A program made the translations under genes and the position numbers. From Syntrophaceae bacterium UBA2251 (GTDB taxonomy: Bacteria > Desulfobacterota > Syntrophia > Syntrophales > UBA2251), in assembly GCA_002347815.1 (NCBI GenBank), contig DDXV01000024.1, forward strand, positions 1 through 38,721: a stretch of DNA of 38,721 bases, given 5' to 3'. Shown in pieces: positions 26,283-34,165 of the stretch. Within the stretch, counting starts at the first letter, position 1; each line of letters opens with the position of its first letter. The notes below the pieces were generated by a model. It worked only from the letters and a program-made list of their open reading frames with translations, searched no databases and was not told the DNA's origin.

Positions 26283-26828
26283 CTATATCTCCTCCCCTAA
26301 GAGATTCCTTATCTTGTTGAGCTGCGTCCGGATGCTGTCGTCGTAAATCGTATCCCCGACCCGGACGACAATCCCCCCCACCAGGGACGGATCGTCCATG
26401 ACGGCCATCTCCACGTGCTTCCCCGTCATCGACTCGAGCCCGCTCTGCAGGCTCTGGACCATCTGGGGGGACAGCGGGAAGGCCGTCTTGACCTGGACCC
26501 GAACGTTTTTCAGGACCGCGTCCATGAGTTCCCGGTAACAATCCTCGATCTCGGGAAGGACGTTGATTCTCCGCTTGTCGACCAGCAGCTTGAGGAAATT
26601 GGCCGTGACGGGAGAGATATCCGTCCTCGCGAGGAGCGACGTGACCACGGCCTTCTTGTCGGCCTGGTCGAAGATGGGGTTGTCCAGGAATTCCCGGAGA
26701 TTCTTGTTCATCTCCAGGAGGGATGAGAACTGGCGGAGCTCCTTGTAGTAGGGCTCGTACTTCCGTTCCTCACCCGCGATCCCGAAGAACGCCTTCGCGT
26801 ACCGTTTGGCGATATTGCTGCTGATCAA
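26283..26828 (-). CDS. atpH: ATP synthase F1 subunit delta
   Basis: This 181-residue peripheral-stalk protein begins SSNIAKRYAKAFFGIA and ends VGGIVVRVGDTIYDDSIRTQLNKI, the classic delta/OSCP ends. The start is a TTG that overlaps the atpF stop (TTGA), with AAGGTGG upstream, so its translation is likely coupled to atpF. Confidence 0.95.
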   Translation of the reverse strand: MISSNIAKRYAKAFFGIAGEERKYEPYYKELRQFSSLLEMNKNLREFLDNPIFDQADKKAVVTSLLARTDISPVTANFLKLLVDKRRINVLPEIEDCYRELMDAVLKNVRVQVKTAFPLSPQMVQSLQSGLESMTGKHVEMAVMDDPSLVGGIVVRVGDTIYDDSIRTQLNKIRNLLGEEI

Positions 26829-27442
26829 TTTTGTTTCACCACCTTGTCTATGCAGTCGCGCACCATGGTCTCGTGATCCTGAGGCGTGATCTGCTTCTTC
26901 AGAATCTCCTCAGCCAGTTCTACGGAAAGCTTGACCGCCTCCAGCCTGAGCTGGCTGCTCGCCTTGTTGAACTCCTGCTCCATGCGGGCCTGGGCGTCTT
27001 CCTTCATCTTCTCCGCCTGCTTGCGGGCATCTTCGACGATCCTCGCCTTTTCGGCCTCGCCCTGCGAGCGGATCATCTCGGTGATGCCGTCGATCTCGTC
27101 GGTCGCCTTCTGGAGCCGCGCGTCGTAGTCGCGGAACTTCGCCTCCGCCTCCTCCTTCGCCCGCCGGGCGTCCTCGAGCGCCGTGCTGATATCGTCGCGC
27201 CGCCCGACGAAGAACTCCTTCACCTTCTTGGCCAGCATCCACCACAAAAACCACGCCAGCACCGCGAAATTCAGCATGCGCCAGCCGAAATCCTTCCACT
27301 CCGCCCAGGAATCGTGGCCCCCTTCGGCCTCGCCGCCCGAGGCATAGACCACGGCCGCGGTCAGCAGAACCCACCCGATTGCCGTCAACAGGGAACGCGA
27401 CATAAGCCGACCGTGCCGACGCGCTGCAAGCCACCCTCTCAT
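26825..27442 (-). CDS. atpF: ATP synthase Fo subunit b
   Basis: This 205-residue protein has an N-terminal hydrophobic segment (residues 15-34) resembling a signal or first membrane helix, a second membrane helix at about 53-70 (MLNFAVLAWFLWWMLA), then a long charged helix to the end that forms the peripheral stalk. The ATG overlaps the previous stop (ATGA) and has AAGGAG seven bases ahead, so I prefer it to Met14. Two-helix b subunits of this type occur in deltaproteobacteria. Confidence 0.93.
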   Translation of the reverse strand: MRGWLAARRHGRLMSRSLLTAIGWVLLTAAVVYASGGEAEGGHDSWAEWKDFGWRMLNFAVLAWFLWWMLAKKVKEFFVGRRDDISTALEDARRAKEEAEAKFRDYDARLQKATDEIDGITEMIRSQGEAEKARIVEDARKQAEKMKEDAQARMEQEFNKASSQLRLEAVKLSVELAEEILKKQITPQDHETMVRDCIDKVVKQN

Positions 27443-27870
27443 TGGACACTCCTTCCCAACACTTTTTCGGCAATCTCGACCGAGATCCGGCGCGACTGGT
27501 CGTGCAGAATCTGCCTCGCCTGGGAGACCTCCTGGTTCATCCTGGCCTGGAACGTCTCCACCAGCCCCGGGATCTCGCCCCGCACGGCGTCGATGATGCC
27601 CTTGGCCGTCGTGGCGCCTTCCTGGGTGATCTCCTGCTTCTTCTCCAGGGCCCCGGCCTTCGCCTGGCGGAGTTTCTCCTCGTAGGCCGCCATTTTCTGC
27701 TCGACCGTCTCGTTCAGCCGGCTGATTTCCGACTCCGATTCGTCAAGCTGCGTTTTCCGCCGGCCGATGATCGCGAGGATTGGTTTGTAGAGGATAAGAT
27801 TGAGGATGAAAATCAGGGCCAGAAAGTTGATTATCTGGATCAGGAATGTATAGTCGAGACCGATCGTCAC
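27439..27870 (-). CDS. ATP synthase Fo subunit b' (second b-type)
   Basis: This 143-residue b-type subunit has one membrane helix at residues 8-28 (FLIQIINFLALIFILNLILY), then KPILAIIGRR and a long amphipathic helix. GTG start behind GAGGT. It is the first gene of the operon, and together with the next gene gives a b/b' heterodimeric stalk, as in deltaproteobacteria, cyanobacteria and phototrophs. The a and c subunit genes are absent, so they must be encoded elsewhere. Confidence 0.93.
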   Translation of the reverse strand: MTIGLDYTFLIQIINFLALIFILNLILYKPILAIIGRRKTQLDESESEISRLNETVEQKMAAYEEKLRQAKAGALEKKQEITQEGATTAKGIIDAVRGEIPGLVETFQARMNQEVSQARQILHDQSRRISVEIAEKVLGRSVQ

Positions 27871-27902
27871 TGTTCATACCTCGCTTTACTGGATCAGATT
27901 CC

Positions 27903-27935
27903 CAAAAAAACCGGGAGGAAAAAGTAATCCACCCG
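27903..27935 (-). terminator. Terminator-like hairpin just before the atp operon
   Basis: On the minus strand CCGGGTGG and CCTCCCGG pair with a single T-T mismatch around a 10-nt loop, and seven Ts follow. It ends only about 33 bp before the atpF' start and lies downstream of the only promoter candidate that I see, so it could be an attenuator of the ATP synthase operon. It could also simply be a back-up terminator for rodA. Confidence 0.55.
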
Positions 27936-28115
27936 GCTTCTCATCGAATACGTTTTACGGAAAGCTCGCTCACCCTAATTTGAAAGAGGTTTTCTGGATG
28001 CCTCTTGCCATCAACCCGATTCACAAACAACCTCGACGAACCGATTTCATGACCTGCGCGGCAGAGCGGCGCCTGACTTCCGGTCATATAGTGACTGCCG
28101 TTCAAGTCGGCGCAC

Positions 28116-28144
28116 TACTAATCATAACTCACCCTGCTTGTCAA
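28116..28144 (-). promoter_or_regulatory. Possible atp operon promoter
   Basis: The minus strand has a perfect TTGACA at 28139-28144 and, 17 bp further, TTAGTA (28116-28121), a weak -10. It is the best candidate in the 422-bp gap between rodA and atpF' (27871-28292), which otherwise holds two hairpins and no gene that I can support. Confidence 0.35.
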
Positions 28145-28239
28145 GCACTTTTTGCCCACACGAAGCGCCTCCGGCGCGAGGGATCATCCTGGCGAAAACA
28201 CGGATGATTGACCCGTCCGGCGCACCCCCGATCAAAAAG

Positions 28240-28262
28240 AAAAAAACGCGGAAATTCCCGCG
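28240..28262 (-). terminator. rodA terminator
   Basis: On the minus strand CGCGG-GAATTT-CCGCG is followed by seven Ts, about 30 bp after the rodA stop. It ends the mre-mrd transcript. Confidence 0.8.
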
Positions 28263-28292
28263 GGCCGGACGAGGGGAAACCGTCCCCCCCGT

Positions 28293-29402
28293 TCATGAAT
28301 GCAGAATGAAGCGCCTCATGCTGATGTTCAGCATCAGGCCGATGCCGGTCAGGAGCACCACCATGGACGAGCCGCCGTAGCTGAAAAACGGCAGCGGAAT
28401 GCCCACGACCGGAAGGATGCCCGTGACCATCCCGATGTTGATGAAGACCTCGGAAAAGATCATGACCGTGATGCCGAACGCGATCAGCGTCCCGGAGAGG
28501 TCCCGGGCCCGCTGCGAAATCTTGAGCCCCCAGAGAATCAGGAACAGGAAGAGGATCAGGAGGACCAGCCCCCCCGCCAGGCCCCACTCCTCCGCGAAGA
28601 CGGAAAAAACGAAATCGGTCTGCTGCTCCGGGAGGAACTTGAGCTGCGTCTGCGTCCCCTTCAGGAACCCCTTGCCGAAGAGACCGCCGGAACCGATCGC
28701 GATCATCGACTGGATGATGTGATACCCCGAACCCAGCGGGTCGCGCTCCGGGTTGAAGAAGGTCAGGATGCGCTCCTGCTGGTAGTCGTGCAGAAAGAAC
28801 CAGGCCAGGGGAATGAGGGCGATGCCCCCCGCGCCGAACCAGAGGACGGAGCGCCACCGGACCCCGGAAAAGACGACCATGGCGAGGAAGATGATCAGAA
28901 GGATCAGGCCCGTCCCCAGATCCGGCTGCCGGAGGATCAGCAGGAACGGGACCAGCACCAGGATCAGGGGCGTCACCAGCTCCCGCAGGCCATACCCCTG
29001 GAGGCTCCGGTGCCGGTCGAAATATCGCGCCAGGGCCAGGATGAGCGCCAGCTTCATCAGCTCCGAGGGCTGCAGCATGAAGCCCCCGAGGGCGATCCAG
29101 CGCTGCGACCCCCGGGTCGCATAGCCGTAGAGCGCCACGACGACCAGCAGCACGACGGCCACCCCGTAAAGAACGTAGGCGTAGCGGTGGATCAGGCGAT
29201 AATCGACGCTGAAGGCGATCACCATGATCGCGAGGCCCATCGCGATCCACTGGAGCTGCTTGAGGTAGAGGGGCGTCTGCCGGAGGCCCGAGAGGCTGTA
29301 GCCGGTGCTGAAGATGTTCATCAGCCCGATGCCGCTGATGACGAGCACCAGCGCGAACAGCGTCCAGTCGAAATTCAGGAGCAGTCTGCGGTCGATCTTC
29401 AT
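28293..29402 (-). CDS. rodA: Rod-shape SEDS glycosyltransferase RodA
   Basis: The protein has 369 residues from the ATG at 29402, which overlaps the mrdA stop as ATGA; the open frame extends upstream only as a shadow of mrdA. About ten membrane helices are visible. The SEDS signatures are QPSELMKLALIL, LRQPDLGTGLIL (with the catalytic Asp in loop 4), FFNPERDPLGSGYH, and GIPLPFFSYGGSS near the end. RodA polymerises lipid II into glycan strands in the elongasome with PBP2, which is encoded directly upstream. Confidence 0.97.
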   Translation of the reverse strand: MKIDRRLLLNFDWTLFALVLVISGIGLMNIFSTGYSLSGLRQTPLYLKQLQWIAMGLAIMVIAFSVDYRLIHRYAYVLYGVAVVLLVVVALYGYATRGSQRWIALGGFMLQPSELMKLALILALARYFDRHRSLQGYGLRELVTPLILVLVPFLLILRQPDLGTGLILLIIFLAMVVFSGVRWRSVLWFGAGGIALIPLAWFFLHDYQQERILTFFNPERDPLGSGYHIIQSMIAIGSGGLFGKGFLKGTQTQLKFLPEQQTDFVFSVFAEEWGLAGGLVLLILFLFLILWGLKISQRARDLSGTLIAFGITVMIFSEVFINIGMVTGILPVVGIPLPFFSYGGSSMVVLLTGIGLMLNISMRRFILHS

Positions 29403-31399
29403 GGGTTCGGCTCCGGGTGGGCGTTCGCACCGCGGGGCGCCACGGGTCTGTCGGTCGGGGAAACAACAGGGCGCGTCGCGGTGGGCGTGGGTGCGGTTCC
29501 GGGGCGGCTCCCAGCCGCTGTGCCCGCTGGAACGGCGGTTGCAACGACGGGGCGGGGCGGGGCGGGCGGGGCGTTTTTGCGTGCAAAGTAGGCGTCGATG
29601 ATGCGCCGGGCGACCGGCGCGGCGGCCGAGCCGCCGTGCCCGCCATGCTCGACGATGACGGCAATGGCGATTTCCGGGGCCTTGTCCGGGGCGAAGCAGA
29701 CGAACAGGGCGTGGTCGCCCTGGGCGACGGCCTGCTTGAGCCGCCGCGCCTTTTCGTCCTGGGGCAGCCCCACCACCTGCGAAGTGCCCGTCTTCCCGGA
29801 CACGTCCGCCTCCCGGCGCCGCAGGACGTAGCCGGTGCCCCGGGGCTCGTTCACGACCCCCCACAGGCCCCGGTTGATCTGCTTCAGCGTCTCCGCCGAG
29901 ATGGACGCCACGGACCGGCGCACGGGGGGAAACCGCTTGACCGGCTTGCCGTCCTGCGTCTCGATCCGCTTGACGAGGCGCGGCTGCCAGACGGTCCCGC
30001 CGTTGGCGAGGGCGGCGTAGGCATTCAAAAGCTGGATCGGGGTGACCAGATCGTAGCCCTGGCCGATGGCGATGGAGATCGTCTCCCCCGGGTGCCAGGG
30101 TTGCCTGAAGCGCTTCAGCTTCCATTCCCGGGTCGGGATGAGCCCCGCCTTTTCCCGGGGCAGGTCTACGCCGGTCGGCGCCCCCAGGCCCAGCTCGCGC
30201 GCATAGCGGGCCAGCGTGTCCACCCCGACGCGCCGGCCGACCTCGTAGAAGAAAACGTCGCAGGACTCGACCAGCGCCCGGTGCAGGTTCACGCGGCCGT
30301 GCCCCTTTTTCTGCCAGCAGCGGAAGGTCCGGTTGCCCATGACGAAGCTGCCGTTGCAGTAGACGATGGTCTCGGGCGTGATCAGCTTCTGCTCCAGGGC
30401 GGCCGCGGCCACGACGGGCTTGTAGGTCGAGCCCGGGGGGTACTGCCCGGAGGCGGCGCGGTTCTCCATCGGGCGCAGCCGGTTGTCGGCGAGCTTCCGC
30501 CAGTCGGCGAGCGTCACCTTCCCCGTGAACAGGTTGGGATCGAAGGAGGGCGTGCTGAGCATGGCCAGGACGGCGCCGTCACGCGGGTCCATGACCACCA
30601 CCGCCCCCGTCCGTCCCGCCATGGCGTCCCAGGCCGTCTTCTGCAGATAGGAGTCGATGTTGAGAACCACGTTGTACCCGGAGACGGGGTCGATCCGCCC
30701 CAGCGAGCGCACGCCCTTCCCAACCGCGTTGACCTCCACCTGCTCGAAGCCGTTCGTCCCCCGCAGATACGGGTCCAGATACTTCTCGATGCCGAACTTG
30801 CCCACCATGTCCCCCATGGCGTAGGCGGCGGGGTTGCGCTCCAGCTCCTCGGGACCGATCTCGCCGATATAGCCGATCACATGGGCCATGACCTCCCCGG
30901 CCAGGTACTGGCGGACCGGCGACACCTCGGTGATCAGCCCCGGCAGTTCCAGGGCGTGCGTCTCCGCCAGGGCGAGCTTCTCCCAGGCGACGTTCCGCTC
31001 CAGGCGCACGGGCTGAAAGGTCCGCTGCCGGCCTTTCGGGGGCACGTCCGGCGCGAACGCCAGGGAGCGCTTCCGGCACAGGGCGGCGAATTTGTCGATG
31101 GTTTCCCGGATGTCGCGCGAGCGGTCCGGGATGAACACGAGGTCGAACGAGGTCTGGTTGTCTACGAGCGCCATCCCGTTCGTGTCGAGAATCAGGCCGC
31201 GCAGGGCGGGGAGTTTCCTCATCCGCACGCTGTTGTTCTCCGACCGCTGCCGCAGCTCCTCGCCCTTGATCACCTGCAGGTACCACATCCGGACGAACAG
31301 GATGGAGAGGGCGATGAACACCACCACGAACAGCGTCTGAAAGCGCTGGCGAAACTCGCCGGGCTCGTGGCTGTTCAGGGGGTTGGAGTTCATCGACAT
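29399..31399 (-). CDS. mrdA: Penicillin-binding protein 2 (elongasome transpeptidase)
   Basis: At 666 residues it is somewhat longer than usual. A membrane anchor lies at about residues 20-40, the dimerisation domain follows, then the transpeptidase domain with the active-site Ser324 in GSTYKP, SCDVFFYE, and SGKTGTSQV. After the domain a 55-residue Pro/Ala/Thr-rich tail runs to the stop, and its last bases overlap rodA. The ATG and the next Met (codon 3) both lie inside a 20-bp tandem repeat, and no strong Shine-Dalgarno stands before either, so the exact start is uncertain by two codons. PBP2 cross-links glycan made by RodA. Confidence 0.95.
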   Translation of the reverse strand: MSMNSNPLNSHEPGEFRQRFQTLFVVVFIALSILFVRMWYLQVIKGEELRQRSENNSVRMRKLPALRGLILDTNGMALVDNQTSFDLVFIPDRSRDIRETIDKFAALCRKRSLAFAPDVPPKGRQRTFQPVRLERNVAWEKLALAETHALELPGLITEVSPVRQYLAGEVMAHVIGYIGEIGPEELERNPAAYAMGDMVGKFGIEKYLDPYLRGTNGFEQVEVNAVGKGVRSLGRIDPVSGYNVVLNIDSYLQKTAWDAMAGRTGAVVVMDPRDGAVLAMLSTPSFDPNLFTGKVTLADWRKLADNRLRPMENRAASGQYPPGSTYKPVVAAAALEQKLITPETIVYCNGSFVMGNRTFRCWQKKGHGRVNLHRALVESCDVFFYEVGRRVGVDTLARYARELGLGAPTGVDLPREKAGLIPTREWKLKRFRQPWHPGETISIAIGQGYDLVTPIQLLNAYAALANGGTVWQPRLVKRIETQDGKPVKRFPPVRRSVASISAETLKQINRGLWGVVNEPRGTGYVLRRREADVSGKTGTSQVVGLPQDEKARRLKQAVAQGDHALFVCFAPDKAPEIAIAVIVEHGGHGGSAAAPVARRIIDAYFARKNAPPAPPRPVVATAVPAGTAAGSRPGTAPTPTATRPVVSPTDRPVAPRGANAHPEPNP

Positions 31400-31550
31400 G
31401 GGTCAGGGCTCATCGACATGGGTCAGGGCTCATCGACACGGGTCAAGGGTTGTATCGGCATCGGTCAGGGTTCATAAAAATGGTTCACGGCTCACAAACA
31501 GGGTCCAGGGTTCAGGACTCATCGACATGGGTCAGGGTTCATCGATCTGG
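31391..31550. repeat. 20-bp tandem repeat across the mreD/mrdA junction
   Basis: The unit CATCGACATGGGTCAGGGCT occurs exactly at 31391-31410 and 31411-31430, with one-to-many mismatches at 31431-31450, then degenerate copies to 31512, a partial copy, and near-exact again at 31520-31539, running into CATCGATCTGG at 31540. About seven to eight units fill the gap. On the coding strand a unit reads ATGTCGATGA..CCTGACCC, so each holds start- and stop-like codons. The mreD stop lies in the unit nearest mreD, and the mrdA start in the unit nearest mrdA. Confidence 0.9.
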
Positions 31551-32023
31551 AGGAACGACCGGACGCGATCGAAAACGGGGAAGACGGCGGGGCTCAGGAC
31601 CCCGAGGACCAGCGCCTGGAGCACGAAGACGCGGAGCCGGCCTTCGAGCTGCACCCCGCGGATCAGCTCCGTCAGCCCCACCACGAGCAGGCCCTCCAGG
31701 AGCGTGCAGACGATGACGTAGGCCATGATCAGGGTCCCCTGCTTGACGTACACCCGGGCGGAAACCAGAAACGAGAGCAGGAAGACGAGCGCGTAGGTCG
31801 TCATGTACAGCCCCGTGATCGACCCGGTCAGGCAGTCGATGAAGAACCCCATCAGGAGGCTCAGCACCGCCCCGCGCACCAGGTCCATCCGGAAGCCGGC
31901 ATGGATCGCGAGCAGCAGCGACACCTCCACGCTCAGTTGCTGGAAGAAAAAGAGGTTCAGAAACCCCTGCTGGAAGACGACCAGGAAGAAGGCGAGAAAC
32001 GGGACGGTCAGGTAAAACAGCAC
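31532..32023 (-). CDS. mreD: Rod shape-determining protein MreD
   Basis: This 163-residue integral membrane protein has five to six hydrophobic helices (LTVPFLAFFLVVFQQG at the start, then LLLAIHAGFRMDLVRGAVLS) and few charged residues, as in MreD. It starts at a GTG five bases after the mreC stop. Its last codons (QIDEP) are encoded by the first unit of the 20-bp tandem repeat. It is an elongasome scaffold partner of MreC. Confidence 0.9.
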   Translation of the reverse strand: MLFYLTVPFLAFFLVVFQQGFLNLFFFQQLSVEVSLLLAIHAGFRMDLVRGAVLSLLMGFFIDCLTGSITGLYMTTYALVFLLSFLVSARVYVKQGTLIMAYVIVCTLLEGLLVVGLTELIRGVQLEGRLRVFVLQALVLGVLSPAVFPVFDRVRSFLQIDEP

Positions 32024-32028
32024 GATCG

Positions 32029-32838
32029 CTACCTCCCGGTCAGCACGAGGACTTCCTCGAGCCGGGAGAAGTCGGCCGCCGGCGCGACATCGATCTTCTG
32101 GAACATGGCGGTCGTTCTCTCAACCCCGCGCACGACCCCGAGGAGCAGGCCCTTGGGAAAGACGTCGGCCATCCCGGAGGTCACCACGGCGTCGCCGGCG
32201 CGCACCGGGGCCATCTTGCCGACGTACTTCAACTGGCACCCCCGCCCTCCCCTCCCCTGGAGGATGCCCTGCACCCGGCTGGGCTGGAGAACCGCGTCCA
32301 CGTTGCTGCTCTCGTCGAGGATCAGCAGAACGCGCGCGGCGTGCCAGGAGGCCTCCATCACGCGGCCGACCACGCCCTCGGCGACGATCACCGCCTGCCC
32401 CGGCTTGATCCCGTGCGCCGACCCCCGGTCGATCACGAGCGTCCGGGCGGTCGCGCTCCGGACGTGCCCCGTGACCCGCGCCACCGTGCCCCGGTAGCCG
32501 TCGTGCTCCTTCAGGTCCAGCAGCTTCCGCAGGCGCAGCGACTCCAGGTAGCCCTCCTGATACTGGACGAGCTGGCGGGTCAGGATGGCGTTCTGCCGGC
32601 TCAGGCGGCCGACCTCCGCCTCCAGGCCGAACAGGAACAGGTACCGCCGCCAGGCCTTCTCCGCCGCGTGGATCGGCCGGCCCAGCAGGCCTTCGATGGG
32701 GGCGGCGCACTCCAGGACGATTTGCCTAAAGACGCCGGTCCGCTCGGGATGCCGGACGCTGATCGAGATCACGACGAGACAGAGGATGGCCAGGAGGGTC
32801 ACAACGATGACGGTTCGGTATCGCTGAAAAAACATCAT
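32029..32838 (-). CDS. mreC: Rod shape-determining protein MreC
   Basis: This 269-residue protein has a membrane helix at residues 9-27 and a coiled coil at about 68-105 (AEVGRLSRQNAILTRQLVQY). Two beta-barrel domains follow, with IDRGSAHGIKPGQAV and the typical LLLGVVRGVE. It is anchored in the inner membrane with its bulk in the periplasm, and activates PBP2/RodA. It is part of the mreB-mreC-mreD-mrdA-rodA operon. Confidence 0.95.
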   Translation of the reverse strand: MMFFQRYRTVIVVTLLAILCLVVISISVRHPERTGVFRQIVLECAAPIEGLLGRPIHAAEKAWRRYLFLFGLEAEVGRLSRQNAILTRQLVQYQEGYLESLRLRKLLDLKEHDGYRGTVARVTGHVRSATARTLVIDRGSAHGIKPGQAVIVAEGVVGRVMEASWHAARVLLILDESSNVDAVLQPSRVQGILQGRGGRGCQLKYVGKMAPVRAGDAVVTSGMADVFPKGLLLGVVRGVERTTAMFQKIDVAPAADFSRLEEVLVLTGR

Positions 32839-32947
32839 AGGCGTGTCGGTCGGGCGCCCCGGACCGGCGGAGGGCCGGATCCGGACGGCGGTCCCGCGGC
32901 GGGCAGGAACGGGCGGAGAATATCCGGACGCAGACGTCCTGTCGCGG

Positions 32948-33985
32948 CTACAACTGGACCGTGATCTCCTTCAGGACGTCGAGCTCGTCCAGGGCCATGC
33001 CCGCCCCCTTGGCGACACAGGACAGGGGGTCGTCGGCCACGATGATGGGCAGCCCGGTTTCCTCCTTGAGCAGAACGTCGAGATTGCGCAGCAGGGCGCC
33101 CCCGCCCGTCAGGACGATGCCGCGGTCGACGATGTCGCCCGCCAGCTCCGGAGGCGCGTTTTCCAGGGCGTCCTTGATGGCCTCCACGATCATGCTGACC
33201 GGCTCCGCGATCGCCTCGCGGACCTCCTCGGAGTTGATCTCGATGGTCTTCGGGATGCCCGAGATCAGGTCGCGGCCCTTCACGTCCACCTTGCGCAGCT
33301 CGTGGTCCGGGTAGGCGCAGCCAATGGTCGTCTTGATCATCTCGCCCGTCCGCTCCCCGACGAGCAGGCTGTACTTGCGCTTCAGATACTGGACGATCTC
33401 CTCGTCGATCCGGTCGCCGGCGATGCGGACGGATTTTGAATACACGATCCCCGCCAGGGAGATGACGGCCACCTCGGTCGTGCCGCCGCCGATATCGACC
33501 ACCATGGAGCTGATCGGCTCCTTGATGGGCAGGCCGGCGCCGATCGCCGCCGCCATGGGCTCCTCGATCAGGTAGATCTCGCGGGCGCCCGCCGATTCGA
33601 CGGTCTCGCGGACGGCGCGCCGCTCCACCTGCGTGATGCCGGAGGGGATGGAGACGATGATCCGCGGCCGCACGAGGGTCCGCCGGTTGTGGACGCTCAG
33701 GATGAAGTGCCGCAGCATGGCCTCGGTCACGTCGAAGTCCGCGATCACGCCCTCGCGCATCGGCCGGATGGCGACGATGTTTCCCGGGGTGCGTCCCAGC
33801 ATCTTCTTGGCTTCGGCGCCGACGGCGAGGATCTTCTTCTGCCCGCGGGCGTCCTTGTGGACCGCAACCACCGAGGGCTCGCTCAGGACGATCCCCTTGC
33901 CCTTGACGTAGACCAGCGTGTTCGCCGTCCCCAGGTCGATGGCCAGGTCATTGGAAAATTTTCCGAGAATGAAATCGAAAAGCAA
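32948..33985 (-). CDS. mreB: Actin-like cytoskeletal protein MreB
   Basis: This 345-residue actin-fold protein has phosphate-1 IDLGTANTLVYV (16-27), the membrane-loop region, phosphate-2 VVDIGGGTTEVAVISL, and adenosine-binding VLTGGGALLRNLD. The start is a TTG four bases after a run of GGAGGGGAC; no ATG or GTG is available at the right place. It guides the elongasome. The length and ends are typical, so the unusual start is well supported. Confidence 0.97.
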   Translation of the reverse strand: MLFDFILGKFSNDLAIDLGTANTLVYVKGKGIVLSEPSVVAVHKDARGQKKILAVGAEAKKMLGRTPGNIVAIRPMREGVIADFDVTEAMLRHFILSVHNRRTLVRPRIIVSIPSGITQVERRAVRETVESAGAREIYLIEEPMAAAIGAGLPIKEPISSMVVDIGGGTTEVAVISLAGIVYSKSVRIAGDRIDEEIVQYLKRKYSLLVGERTGEMIKTTIGCAYPDHELRKVDVKGRDLISGIPKTIEINSEEVREAIAEPVSMIVEAIKDALENAPPELAGDIVDRGIVLTGGGALLRNLDVLLKEETGLPIIVADDPLSCVAKGAGMALDELDVLKEITVQL

Positions 33986-34057
33986 CGTCCCCTCCTCAAT
34001 TGTCCTGCAAGAATTCCGCTGTTATCCCGCTTTTTCCCCCGATACCGGAGCGTGATG

Positions 34058-34086
34058 TGTATATCCCATTTCCGACCCCTTGGCAA
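34058..34086 (-). promoter_or_regulatory. Promoter of the mreB operon
   Basis: The minus strand shows TTGCCA (34081-34086), 17 bp, TATACA (34058-34063), about 75 bp before the mreB TTG start. Confidence 0.5.
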
Positions 34087-34106
34087 TGCATTTTTCCAGA
34101 AATGAT

Positions 34107-34136
34107 TTGCATTTGGGGGATGACTGTACTACTAAT
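34107..34136 (+). promoter_or_regulatory. Promoter of the PpiD-like gene
   Basis: TTGCAT (34107-34112) and ACTAAT (34131-34136) are separated by 18 bp, about 30 bp upstream of the start. It is divergent from, and close to, the mreB promoter. Confidence 0.4.
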
Positions 34137-34165
34137 GCCGCCCATCAAACGAGGAGTGGAACGCC

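Noticed and set aside
27980..28207. 75-codon plus-strand frame in the rodA-atp gap
   Set aside because: It overlaps the candidate atp promoter in the opposite direction, has no ribosome-binding site and resembles no family.
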